Assembly: GCA_900555545.1 (NCBI GenBank)
Contig: USLQ01000044.1
Span: 1 to 7,501 of the forward strand
Direction: 5' to 3'
Origin: an uncultured Oscillospiraceae bacterium
Lineage (GTDB): Bacteria; Bacillota; Clostridia; Oscillospirales; Acutalibacteraceae
DNA length: 7,501 bases
Below are positions 1 through 5,963 of this stretch, one piece after another. The translations under genes and the position numbers were made by a program. The notes beneath the pieces were generated by a model, which was given only the letters and a program-made list of their open reading frames with translations, was not told the DNA's origin and searched no databases. The number at the start of each line of letters is the position of its first letter. The stretch's first letter is position 1.

Positions 1-120
1 CTGCGCCTTATCCAGACTGCGCGAGGCCACACCATAACAGCAGTACCGGTCATCCATCCCCCGGATGGTATCCGCCATCTTGCCGGCGATGTGTCCGGCA
101 CCCAGAATTCCGATATTCAT
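1..120 (-). CDS. Gfo/Idh/MocA-family NAD(P)-dependent oxidoreductase, N-terminal 40 residues only (partial)
   Basis: This is the 5' end of a gene that runs off the left edge. The 40 visible residues begin MNIGILGAGHIAGKMADTIR, a beta strand followed by the glycine-rich turn G-x-G-x-x-A (Gly6-Ala7-Gly8-His9-Ile10-Ala11). This is the dinucleotide-binding start of the Rossmann fold, and the later 'YGVASRSLDKAQ' matches the second strand that follows in Gfo/Idh/MocA enzymes. Family members oxidise or reduce sugars, inositols or related polyols with NAD(P); the substrate cannot be told from this fragment. The ATG at 118-120 is preceded, 7 bases away, by AAGGGGG (128-134). The gene starts 20 bases after the sbcC stop with no terminator between, so it is probably the third gene of the sbcDC transcript. 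The family call is fairly sure; the precise function is unknown. Confidence 0.85.
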   Translation of the reverse strand, partial: MNIGILGAGHIAGKMADTIRGMDDRYCCYGVASRSLDKAQ

Positions 121-140
121 CTGATAACCCCCTTATATCC

Positions 141-2894
141 TTAAATAATCAGTTTGGCACAGCTGCCGCCGGAGCGCTCCTTGGTGACGACAATCTGCCT
201 GTCAATCTGATCCTTGAGCTCCGCGACGTGTGAAATAATCCCGACCAAGCGGCGGCTCTCAGCCAATCCCTTCAGCACCCGAACGGCCTGCCGTAAGGCC
301 TCCTCGTCCAGCGAACCGAACCCCTCATCGATAAACATGGTGTCCAGCTGAACGCCGCCCGCAGCAGACTGGATTTCATCGGAGAGGCCGAGCGCCAAAG
401 CCAGTGAAGCCAGGAACGATTCTCCGCCCGAAAGCGTGCGCACGCTCCGGCGGCTGCCGTTGTAGTGGTCAAGGACCTCCAACTCCAAACCGCTCTGGCT
501 GCGATTATTTGCCGCGCCCCGACGGCGCTCTAATTCGTACTGTCCGCCCGTCATCACCATCAATCGAGTGTTGGCACGGATCAGGATCCGGTCAAAGTAC
601 GCCATCTGCACATACGTCTCCAACATAACTTTTTCCTGGCCGGCGAGCGTACCGTTGGCTGTATCAGAGAGGGCGCGCAGCCACCTCAGCTTTTCCTCTG
701 CGGCGGGCAATTCCGCACCGTATTGACGGATCCGCTCCCGGGCGGACCTGTTTTTCTCCATACGGGTATGAACCGCCATCATCTGATCCGACAACAGCTT
801 GCGGTGCTGCGTCTCCCCCTCGAGTGAAGCGCGTATTTTTACGATATCGAACCGTTCGCTGTCGCGGAGACGGTCGGAAAGTTCACGCACAGTCCCGCGC
901 AGGCCGTCCGCTATAGACAACGCCTCCCGGTATGCCTTTTCCGCCTGATCTACCGCATCGCTGACCAGCTGCCGGAACTCTTTAAGAGACCGGATCTCCC
1001 TTCCCGCCTCTGCGCTGCTGCTATAGGGCAGCTGACTGCGGATCTTATCCATGCGCGCCTGCGCATGACCCAAGTCGCTCTCGAGCTGAGTGCACTTTGT
1101 CTGATATTGTTGCACCATCCGTTCCCCGTCGGGGATCTTACGCTCCGCACGATCCAAAATCTTTTGAATTTCCTCCAGGCGGAGAAGATTCTTTTCCTGC
1201 CCGGTCAAATCACTTTCCAGACGGTCTATCTCCGCCCGGGTACATGCGGTGGCATCCGCAATCTGCTGCCGCCACTCCGTTTCGTCCGCCCCTGGGATCA
1301 GTTGCTCCAGATGGTTCAGGAATCGATCATGTGCCGATTCAAACTGACCGGCGAACTGTCCTGCCCGGCGACTTTGATCGGCCTGTACGGCTGCATCGCG
1401 CTCCATCTCCTCCCGGGCACGGTTGACATCCCCTTCCCCCGGCGCATCCTGAGCAAGGGGGGCGAGGGACGGGTGATCGCATGAGCCGCAGACCGGGCAC
1501 GGGATGCCCTCCCCAAGCGTAGACGCCAAAAGACCGGCCTGTGCATCCAGAAACAATCGGTTTAAACGGGTATATTCCTGACTGCTCGCCTGGGCACGGG
1601 ATGTGGCGCTTCTATATGCCTCCTGTGCCTGTTCCAATGATGCACGCAGTTGAACAAGCGCCTTCCCCTCTTCGTCCAGTGCGCACAGCTGGGCAAGCCG
1701 TTGCCCCTGTTCGCTTTTAGCCGCAGTAAGGCGTTCTTTTTCCGCGGCGGGATTTCCCAACGATTCCTGCTCACGCTGGGAGTCCTCGCGCTGCTTTTTC
1801 AGTTTATCAAGCGCCTGTGTGCACCGAAGGAGATGCGCATGGCTCTCCCGCTGTTCCTCCAACAACCGGCCATATTCTTCCCGCTCCCTGTCCAACTCCT
1901 TGTACTGATCCATCTGGCTCTCGATCAGAGCGATCCGGCTCAGTGCCTGCTCGGCCTGTGGGGTACGGGAGCGCTCCTGTTCCAGCAACACCTTTTTTTC
2001 GTCCACGTCTCTTTCTGCCAGCTTTAGCTGCCCCTTCGCCTGTTCCAGCCGTTTTTGGCTGCGTTCAATTTCCTCTGCTTTACCGAGCAGCTGCTGGATT
2101 TGGGCAAGCGCGTCATCGGATTCCTTGATCTGCCGCTGGAACGCCTCCCCAAGGGAATTATCCCGTTCAATCATCTCGTTTGCCAGATCATCAAGCTCCT
2201 CCGGCGTCAGGACATCGGCCTGTGAAAGCCGCTCGCTGTCCTCCTCCGTACCGGAGAGCAGTCCGGCTGCCTGCATCATCGCGGCACGCTCCCGCTCACA
2301 GGTTCGCGCCCATTCGTTTGCCTGTACTTTCAGTTGCTCCTGAAGCGTACTATACCGCTCCGTGCGGAATAAACGGCGGAAGATACGGATCCGCTCATCC
2401 GTAGAGGCGAGCAGCAATTTTAAAAAATCCCCCTGTGCAATCATGGCGACCTGCGTGAACTGGTTCCGGTCGACGCCCATGATTTTTTCGATCTCCGCTG
2501 TCACGTCGCGCGCACGTGTCACAATGCGTCCCCCTGGGCAGCAGAGCTCCGCCTCCTGTTGCTGCCGGACCATGCCGTTCCCCCGCTTTGCGGGCCGTTC
2601 ATATTCCGGCACACGGCGAACTGTGTACTCCTGTCCCGCGTAGCGGAAGATCAATTCCACAAAGGTGGGCGTGTCCGAAGCGGCATACTTGCTGCGGAAC
2701 ATCCCCGGAGATCGGGCACCGCCGCTCGCCTCGCCATAGAGGGCAAAGGTGATCGCATCAAAAATAGTCGTCTTCCCTGCGCCGGTGTCCCCGGCGATCA
2801 GGTAGAGGCCGCTCTCACCCAGCTTGTCTAATTCCAGTTCCATCCGCCCTGCGTAGGGGCCAAAGGCGGATAAAGTCAGCTTAACCGGTCTCAT
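141..2894 (-). CDS. sbcC: SbcC, Rad50-type ATPase subunit of the SbcCD exonuclease
   Basis: This 917-residue protein is the ATPase and tether of the SbcCD complex, which by family knowledge opens DNA hairpins and processes protein-blocked double-strand ends. All key motifs are visible. Walker A is GDTGAGKT at residues 35-42. The Q-loop is around Gln154 (MIAQGDF). The zinc hook is CPVC, Cys466 and Cys469, midway along the chain. The ABC signature is LSGGES at 821-826, Walker B ends in Asp856-Glu857 (MFIDEGFGSLDEE), and the H-loop histidine is His889 (IISH). Two long charged, Glu/Gln/Arg-rich coiled-coil arms flank the hook, roughly 170-460 and 490-760. At 917 residues it is shorter than E. coli SbcC (about 1050), which implies shorter arms; both ATPase lobes look intact. 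The ATG overlaps the sbcD stop as ATGA, with GGGAGGG (2901-2907) 6 bases upstream, which points to translational coupling. Confidence 0.97.
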   Translation of the reverse strand: MRPVKLTLSAFGPYAGRMELELDKLGESGLYLIAGDTGAGKTTIFDAITFALYGEASGGARSPGMFRSKYAASDTPTFVELIFRYAGQEYTVRRVPEYERPAKRGNGMVRQQQEAELCCPGGRIVTRARDVTAEIEKIMGVDRNQFTQVAMIAQGDFLKLLLASTDERIRIFRRLFRTERYSTLQEQLKVQANEWARTCERERAAMMQAAGLLSGTEEDSERLSQADVLTPEELDDLANEMIERDNSLGEAFQRQIKESDDALAQIQQLLGKAEEIERSQKRLEQAKGQLKLAERDVDEKKVLLEQERSRTPQAEQALSRIALIESQMDQYKELDREREEYGRLLEEQRESHAHLLRCTQALDKLKKQREDSQREQESLGNPAAEKERLTAAKSEQGQRLAQLCALDEEGKALVQLRASLEQAQEAYRSATSRAQASSQEYTRLNRLFLDAQAGLLASTLGEGIPCPVCGSCDHPSLAPLAQDAPGEGDVNRAREEMERDAAVQADQSRRAGQFAGQFESAHDRFLNHLEQLIPGADETEWRQQIADATACTRAEIDRLESDLTGQEKNLLRLEEIQKILDRAERKIPDGERMVQQYQTKCTQLESDLGHAQARMDKIRSQLPYSSSAEAGREIRSLKEFRQLVSDAVDQAEKAYREALSIADGLRGTVRELSDRLRDSERFDIVKIRASLEGETQHRKLLSDQMMAVHTRMEKNRSARERIRQYGAELPAAEEKLRWLRALSDTANGTLAGQEKVMLETYVQMAYFDRILIRANTRLMVMTGGQYELERRRGAANNRSQSGLELEVLDHYNGSRRSVRTLSGGESFLASLALALGLSDEIQSAAGGVQLDTMFIDEGFGSLDEEALRQAVRVLKGLAESRRLVGIISHVAELKDQIDRQIVVTKERSGGSCAKLII

Positions 2895-4027
2895 ACAGCG
2901 CCCTCCCAGATTGTTTCAATCAATTCCGCCAAATAACCGCGTTGCTCTTCGGACAGTTCACGGCCGTTTTTCTGCCGGTAAAAAGATGCGAACAAATCCG
3001 CCGGGGACTGCGTCTCCACTGCCTCCATCGGGAGCAGTGAAATCTCCCGCCGTGTACGGGTGTTATCGTAATCGAGCTTCATGATATTCGGGTAGATCAC
3101 CCGCAGGCGGTTGATGGCCTCCGGGACGTCTTCTTCATCCGTCAATGTGATATGAAAATAGCACTGTGTGTTGAGATCCTGGTAAAAGGAGCGCTCCACC
3201 AACTGGGCGTATGTTCCCCGCAGCTCTGCCATCTCCCGCTGCGGGACGAGCGGCAGCACACGAACGTTCAAATCCCCTTTTTCCCCAAGTTGTACAACCG
3301 TTACGGATTTTTGATGGCGCACCTCGGAGAAGGAGTACTTGAGCGGCGTTCCGCAGTACCGCACGCGGTCGCTCCCGACATTTTGGGGCCCGTGCAGATG
3401 GCCAAGCGCCGTATAATCAAACGGCTCGAATACGGAGACATCCACCTGATCCGTCCCGCCCACGGTGAGCTCCTCCGAATCGCAGGTCAGCGCGCCGGCC
3501 ACAAATTGATGCGTCACCAAAATGTTCCGCTCGGCCGGATCTATGGCCAGATGTGCGATTGCCGAGCGCATAGCACCGGTATATCCATTAATTGTCTCCT
3601 CGGGGAAACAGGCGCGCACGTGCGCCGGCTTGACAAAGGGCAGCAAATAAAAGTGTACCGGCCCAAATCTATCCGTCAGCGTCACCGGAGGTACCTGCCC
3701 ACTGTAGACCGGAGAAAAATAGACGCCGCTCCCCTGCATGAGCCCTGAGCCAAAGGCAATCCGCTCGGCCGAGTCATGATTCCCGCTGACGGCGAGGACT
3801 TTAATGCCCCGGCCAGACAGTTCGGATAAAAAGGCATCCAGCAATGCGACCGCTTCCGCCGGGGGAACCGGCTTATCATATAGATCCCCCGCAATCAGGA
3901 CGGCCTGTGGGCGCTCCGCGTCCGCCAGAGCGAGCACCTGATCCAAAATATATTTTTGATCCTCAAGCATGGAAAAACCGTTTACCCGCTTGCCCAAATG
4001 GAGATCAGACAAATGAAATAACTTCAT
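2891..4027 (-). CDS. sbcD: SbcD, Mre11-type nuclease subunit of the SbcCD exonuclease
   Basis: This 378-residue metallophosphoesterase is the nuclease partner of SbcC; in the family it uses two Mn ions for exo- and endonuclease cleavage of hairpins and DNA ends. The phosphoesterase motifs appear in order: Asp8 and His10 in DLHLGK, Asp48 in GDLYD, Asn83-His84 in GNHD, His173 in VTHQ, and His210/His212 in GHLHG. The C-terminal third (about 265-378) fits the capping region that contacts DNA and SbcC. The chosen start is the ATG at 4025-4027, where the protein begins MKLFHLSDLHLG, the usual family N-terminus, with GGAGG (4034-4038) 6 bases upstream. The frame stays open for 20 more codons to a TTG at 4087, but that start would lie inside the upstream terminator hairpin. 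The stop overlaps the sbcC start by four bases. Confidence 0.97.
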   Translation of the reverse strand: MKLFHLSDLHLGKRVNGFSMLEDQKYILDQVLALADAERPQAVLIAGDLYDKPVPPAEAVALLDAFLSELSGRGIKVLAVSGNHDSAERIAFGSGLMQGSGVYFSPVYSGQVPPVTLTDRFGPVHFYLLPFVKPAHVRACFPEETINGYTGAMRSAIAHLAIDPAERNILVTHQFVAGALTCDSEELTVGGTDQVDVSVFEPFDYTALGHLHGPQNVGSDRVRYCGTPLKYSFSEVRHQKSVTVVQLGEKGDLNVRVLPLVPQREMAELRGTYAQLVERSFYQDLNTQCYFHITLTDEEDVPEAINRLRVIYPNIMKLDYDNTRTRREISLLPMEAVETQSPADLFASFYRQKNGRELSEEQRGYLAELIETIWEGAV

Positions 4028-4033
4028 AAAATG

Positions 4034-4038
4034 CCTCC
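4034..4038 (-). promoter_or_regulatory. Ribosome binding site fixing the sbcD start
   Basis: GGAGG on the minus strand lies 6 bases before the ATG at 4025-4027. It decides for this start over the in-frame TTG at 4087, which has no such site and lies in the loop of the terminator. Confidence 0.85.
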
Positions 4039-4058
4039 GCAGATCCAATCTATTTAAA

Positions 4059-4087
4059 AGCATAACAAAAAATCCGGCGGAGTGCAA
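4059..4087 (-). promoter_or_regulatory. Candidate sbcDC promoter, overlapping the upstream terminator
   Basis: On the minus strand TTGCAC (4082-4087) is followed after exactly 17 bases by TATGCT (4059-4064). The -10 matches the sigma-A consensus at four of six positions, but the -35 matches only at the first three. Such a promoter would start transcription roughly 25 bases before the sbcD ribosome binding site. It shares DNA with the 3' arm and T-run of the terminator of the preceding gene. An alternative is that sbcDC is expressed by read-through, or from a promoter inside the preceding gene. Spacing is the best argument; the hexamers are weak. Confidence 0.35.
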
Positions 4088-4121
4088 CCTGCCGTGCGCT
4101 GGCTAAATTGCTCCGCCGGAT
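4062..4121 (-). terminator. Rho-independent terminator of the GtrA-like gene
   Basis: A perfect 11-bp inverted repeat is formed by ATCCGGCGGAG and CTCCGCCGGAT (4111-4121 and 4072-4082). The loop is 28 bases and can fold further through short GCC/GGC and CAA/TTG pairings. On the minus strand the second arm runs directly into TTTTTTGTTATG (6 T's including the last base of the stem). The stem begins 11 bases after the stop codon of the GtrA-like gene. No T-run follows on the plus strand, so it works in the minus direction only. Confidence 0.93.
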
Positions 4122-4132
4122 CAATTGATCGG

Positions 4133-4690
4133 TTATTTCTGTTTTTTCTGGCGCATGAGCAGCTTATCGATCGGGAAGTAGATAAAGAACTGGAGCGCAC
4201 TGCACACCATGGTGGAGATGTTACCCGCCAGCTTATCATTGACATCCATCCCGATGAGCCAAGCGTTGATCGTCGGGGAGAGCCAAGCCGAGAAACAGAT
4301 CAGCAGGATCGTTGCGATAATGTAAATCGTCAGGGTCACCGGTATGTTGTTGTTGGCGTTGAACGTCTTTTCCCGGTTGACGAAGAACGCCACAATCTGT
4401 GCCACCACGTTGGAAACATTAAACGCAATGAAATAACCGAGGCCGTTTGCCGCCGCCGGATAGTCAAAAACCCACCAGTGGAAATCACGTGTGAACAGAT
4501 CCTGAATCGGCGGGAGCAGCTGTAAAATATTCAGCAGTGCAAACTGGACGATACACGCCAGCAAACTGACTACGATAAATTTGACAAACTGCCACGCCGT
4601 AACAACGGCAGATCCCTTCTCGGCTGCGGCACTATCCACCTTGTGCAGCACACCTTTTTTTTCCTGCTTTTCCGCCTGTTTCTGACTCAT
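4133..4690 (-). CDS. GtrA-like four-helix membrane protein
   Basis: This 185-residue protein has a charged, Lys/Glu-rich cytoplasmic N-terminus (about 1-30) and four hydrophobic segments at roughly 33-58, 82-104, 118-140 and 155-177. The stretch FFVNREKTFN (102-111), just after the second helix, is the typical 'NR.-.TF' signature of the GtrA-like family. Known members help move lipid-linked sugars across the membrane or sit in cell-surface polysaccharide pathways; the substrate here is unknown, and no glycosyltransferase gene lies next to it. The ATG at 4688-4690 is chosen because GGAGGG (4698-4703) lies 7 bases upstream; an in-frame TTG at 4759 falls within the -35 box of the promoter and is unlikely to be used. 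The gene has its own promoter and terminator, so it appears to be a single-gene transcript. The family call is good; the biological role is not resolved. Confidence 0.85.
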   Translation of the reverse strand: MSQKQAEKQEKKGVLHKVDSAAAEKGSAVVTAWQFVKFIVVSLLACIVQFALLNILQLLPPIQDLFTRDFHWWVFDYPAAANGLGYFIAFNVSNVVAQIVAFFVNREKTFNANNNIPVTLTIYIIATILLICFSAWLSPTINAWLIGMDVNDKLAGNISTMVCSALQFFIYFPIDKLLMRQKKQK

Positions 4691-4697
4691 TCTATAA

Positions 4698-4703
4698 CCC
4701 TCC
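4698..4703 (-). promoter_or_regulatory. Ribosome binding site fixing the start of the GtrA-like gene
   Basis: GGAGGG on the minus strand lies 7 bases before the ATG at 4688-4690. It supports the 185-residue form over a longer one starting with TTG at 4759. Confidence 0.85.
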
Positions 4704-4730
4704 AATGAATTATTCCGATAGATAGTAATT

Positions 4731-4759
4731 ATTATAGTGATTTTTCTCAAAAAAGGCAA
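4731..4759 (-). promoter_or_regulatory. Sigma-A type promoter of the GtrA-like gene
   Basis: On the minus strand TTGCCT (4754-4759) and a perfect TATAAT (4731-4736) are separated by the ideal 17 bases. The spacer and flanks are AT-rich, in contrast to the GC-rich coding DNA around them. The predicted start point is near 4724, which gives an untranslated leader of about 34 bases that contains the GGAGGG ribosome binding site. No operator-like palindrome stands out beside it. Confidence 0.8.
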
Positions 4760-4794
4760 CTACTATTTAAAAATTCGGCATCTTTGGTGGGATT

Positions 4795-5862
4795 TTATGA
4801 TTTACACCCGTCAACAGCCGGGGCGTTCCACCCCCGCTGGATTCCCAGCGCACGTGCAACCCGCATTAGATTGTCCACATCGCCCGGAACCAGCCTACCA
4901 TTGTAATCCGGCGGCAGGTTGATTACCAGCATATTCCCGTTCTTTTCCAGTATCCTGTAATTGCGTATGATCTCCTCCGCATCCATGAGCGGCTTGGCGG
5001 CATAAGTATCGGAGTAAAACCAGCTGAATTCTTGCCGGGAACAGATGGTCATCTCAAAGGGGAGATAGTACTCTTTGCCATTGAAAGTGTAAATTTTAGG
5101 GTCATCCTCCCGGCACATATGCGGATCCCACAGCCTGAAATCCGAGGGGAACATCCGCAGCGGATCGCGGTCCTGATAATTCTGCGGCTGGTAGCGGGGA
5201 TCCGGCCCGCCCTTTTTCTCGGGATACTCCCCCACCGTGTGGTTTACGCCGATCTGGCAGCAGGGCTGAAGTGTTTTGACCAGGTTGTACAGGCGATCCA
5301 GCTGCCAGGCGCGGCACGGTTTATCCCATGCGCCGTCAAACCAGAGCTCGACAACCTCTCCATACCGGCCGTCCAGCAACTCCGTCAGCTGGCGCTCCAT
5401 ATACGCGACATACTTCTCATTATTCCGATAGCACCGCTCATGGCGATCCCACAGGGAATAATACAGGCCCAGTTTAATCCCGTACTTCCGGCACGCCTCC
5501 GATACGGCGCGCACAACATCCGTGGGATTGGGTGAATAGTTGACCGAATACTTGGTGGTATGGGTATCCCACAGGCAGAAGCCATCGTGATGTTTGGTGA
5601 TTAGAATAACATAGTTCATCCCCGCCTCATACGCCGTACGCACCCAGCTGTCCGCTTCCACAGCCGTGGGGCGGTAACTGCGGATCGGGAGCCGGCCGTT
5701 GGACCACTCCGTATTATTGAACGTATTAATACCAAAATGGATAAACATGCCAAACCGCCGTGCCATCTGTTCCTTTTGATAATCATTAGGTTCCAGCGAT
5801 GGTTGCTGCATATGCGGATACTCGTGTTCAGGATAGGGCTTTTTCTTACGGAACAACATCAT
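4795..5862 (-). CDS. Alpha-L-fucosidase, glycoside hydrolase family 29, compact catalytic-domain form
   Basis: This 355-residue enzyme is predicted to release alpha-linked L-fucose from oligosaccharides by the retaining mechanism of GH29. GH29 features appear in order: FGMFIHFGINTF (38-49), the KHHDGFCLW active-site strand (90-98), YYSLWDRHE (134-142), and ELWFDG (172-177), whose Asp176 is the expected nucleophile. The segment LPFEMTI...FSWFYS (267-284) resembles the acid/base region of the GH29-B type, making Glu270 the best acid/base candidate (inference). The LVINLPPDYNGRL end (312-324) is the usual close of the barrel. The protein stops soon after, without the C-terminal beta-sandwich many relatives carry. 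No signal peptide or lipobox is seen, so it is probably cytoplasmic. The start is the ATG at 5860-5862, with AAGGAG 7 bases upstream. It follows the GH116-like gene by 87 bases, in the same direction. Confidence 0.92.
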   Translation of the reverse strand: MMLFRKKKPYPEHEYPHMQQPSLEPNDYQKEQMARRFGMFIHFGINTFNNTEWSNGRLPIRSYRPTAVEADSWVRTAYEAGMNYVILITKHHDGFCLWDTHTTKYSVNYSPNPTDVVRAVSEACRKYGIKLGLYYSLWDRHERCYRNNEKYVAYMERQLTELLDGRYGEVVELWFDGAWDKPCRAWQLDRLYNLVKTLQPCCQIGVNHTVGEYPEKKGGPDPRYQPQNYQDRDPLRMFPSDFRLWDPHMCREDDPKIYTFNGKEYYLPFEMTICSRQEFSWFYSDTYAAKPLMDAEEIIRNYRILEKNGNMLVINLPPDYNGRLVPGDVDNLMRVARALGIQRGWNAPAVDGCKS

Positions 5863-5869
5863 GGAAAAA

Positions 5870-5875
5870 CTCCTT
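5870..5875 (-). promoter_or_regulatory. Ribosome binding site of the fucosidase gene
   Basis: AAGGAG on the minus strand lies 7 bases before the first of two adjacent ATG codons (5860-5862 and 5857-5859). The spacing favours the first. It also argues against the in-frame TTG at 5925, which would add a hydrophobic 21-residue leader. Confidence 0.8.
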
Positions 5876-5937
5876 TTCGAATAAAAATAAAACAAACACA
5901 GCCCTGTCAGGCAATGATATGGCAATACGACTCTTTT

Positions 5938-5963
5938 GGGAAAGTCCTATTATCGACTTTCCC
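5938..5963 (-). repeat. Perfect 9-bp inverted repeat spanning the stop codon of the GH116-like gene
   Basis: GGGAAAGTC (5938-5946) and GACTTTCCC (5955-5963) are perfect reverse complements around an 8-base spacer, and the TAA stop (5950-5952) lies in that spacer. Neither strand has a T-run after the stem; the minus strand continues AAAAGAG. It therefore does not look like an intrinsic terminator. It could be an mRNA hairpin that protects the upstream message or sets the expression ratio of the two glycosidases, or a protein-binding palindrome. Confidence 0.6.

Noticed and set aside
1065..1484. Plus-strand open frames of 139 and 109 codons opposite the sbcC coiled-coil region
   Set aside because: The sbcC coiled coil explains the bias. 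Two overlapping antisense frames in the same stretch and the lack of any motif indicate chance.
3259..3270. GAACGTTC, which resembles half-sites of a Gram-positive LexA (SOS) box and would be attractive near sbcDC
   Set aside because: It lacks the 4-base spacer of the GAAC-N4-GTTC box and lies inside the sbcD coding region, not at a promoter.
3152..3748. Plus-strand open frame of 198 codons opposite sbcD
   Set aside because: It lies entirely inside sbcD, whose catalytic motifs are all intact. The translation shows no recognisable domain, and GC-rich coding DNA commonly leaves long open antisense frames.
4082..4525. Plus-strand open frame of 147 codons opposite the GtrA-like gene
   Set aside because: It begins within the terminator hairpin, has a highly charged composition with no hydrophobic pattern or domain, and overlaps a clear membrane-protein gene.
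4709..4721. Thirteen-base sequence ATTATTCCGATAG also found at 5419-5431
   Set aside because: One copy is within the fucosidase coding region and the other in the leader of the GtrA-like gene. A single short match with no further extension fits chance.
4741..4794. Possible terminator after the fucosidase gene
   Set aside because: The stretch is AT-rich with runs of T, but I found no GC-containing stem before them. The T-runs belong to the promoter spacer of the next gene.
5863..5949. Possible fucosidase promoter (TTGCCT followed after 17 bases by TTTATT on the minus strand)
   Set aside because: The -10 is poor, and T-rich leaders before ribosome binding sites give such matches easily. Shared transcription from the GH116-like gene is as likely.
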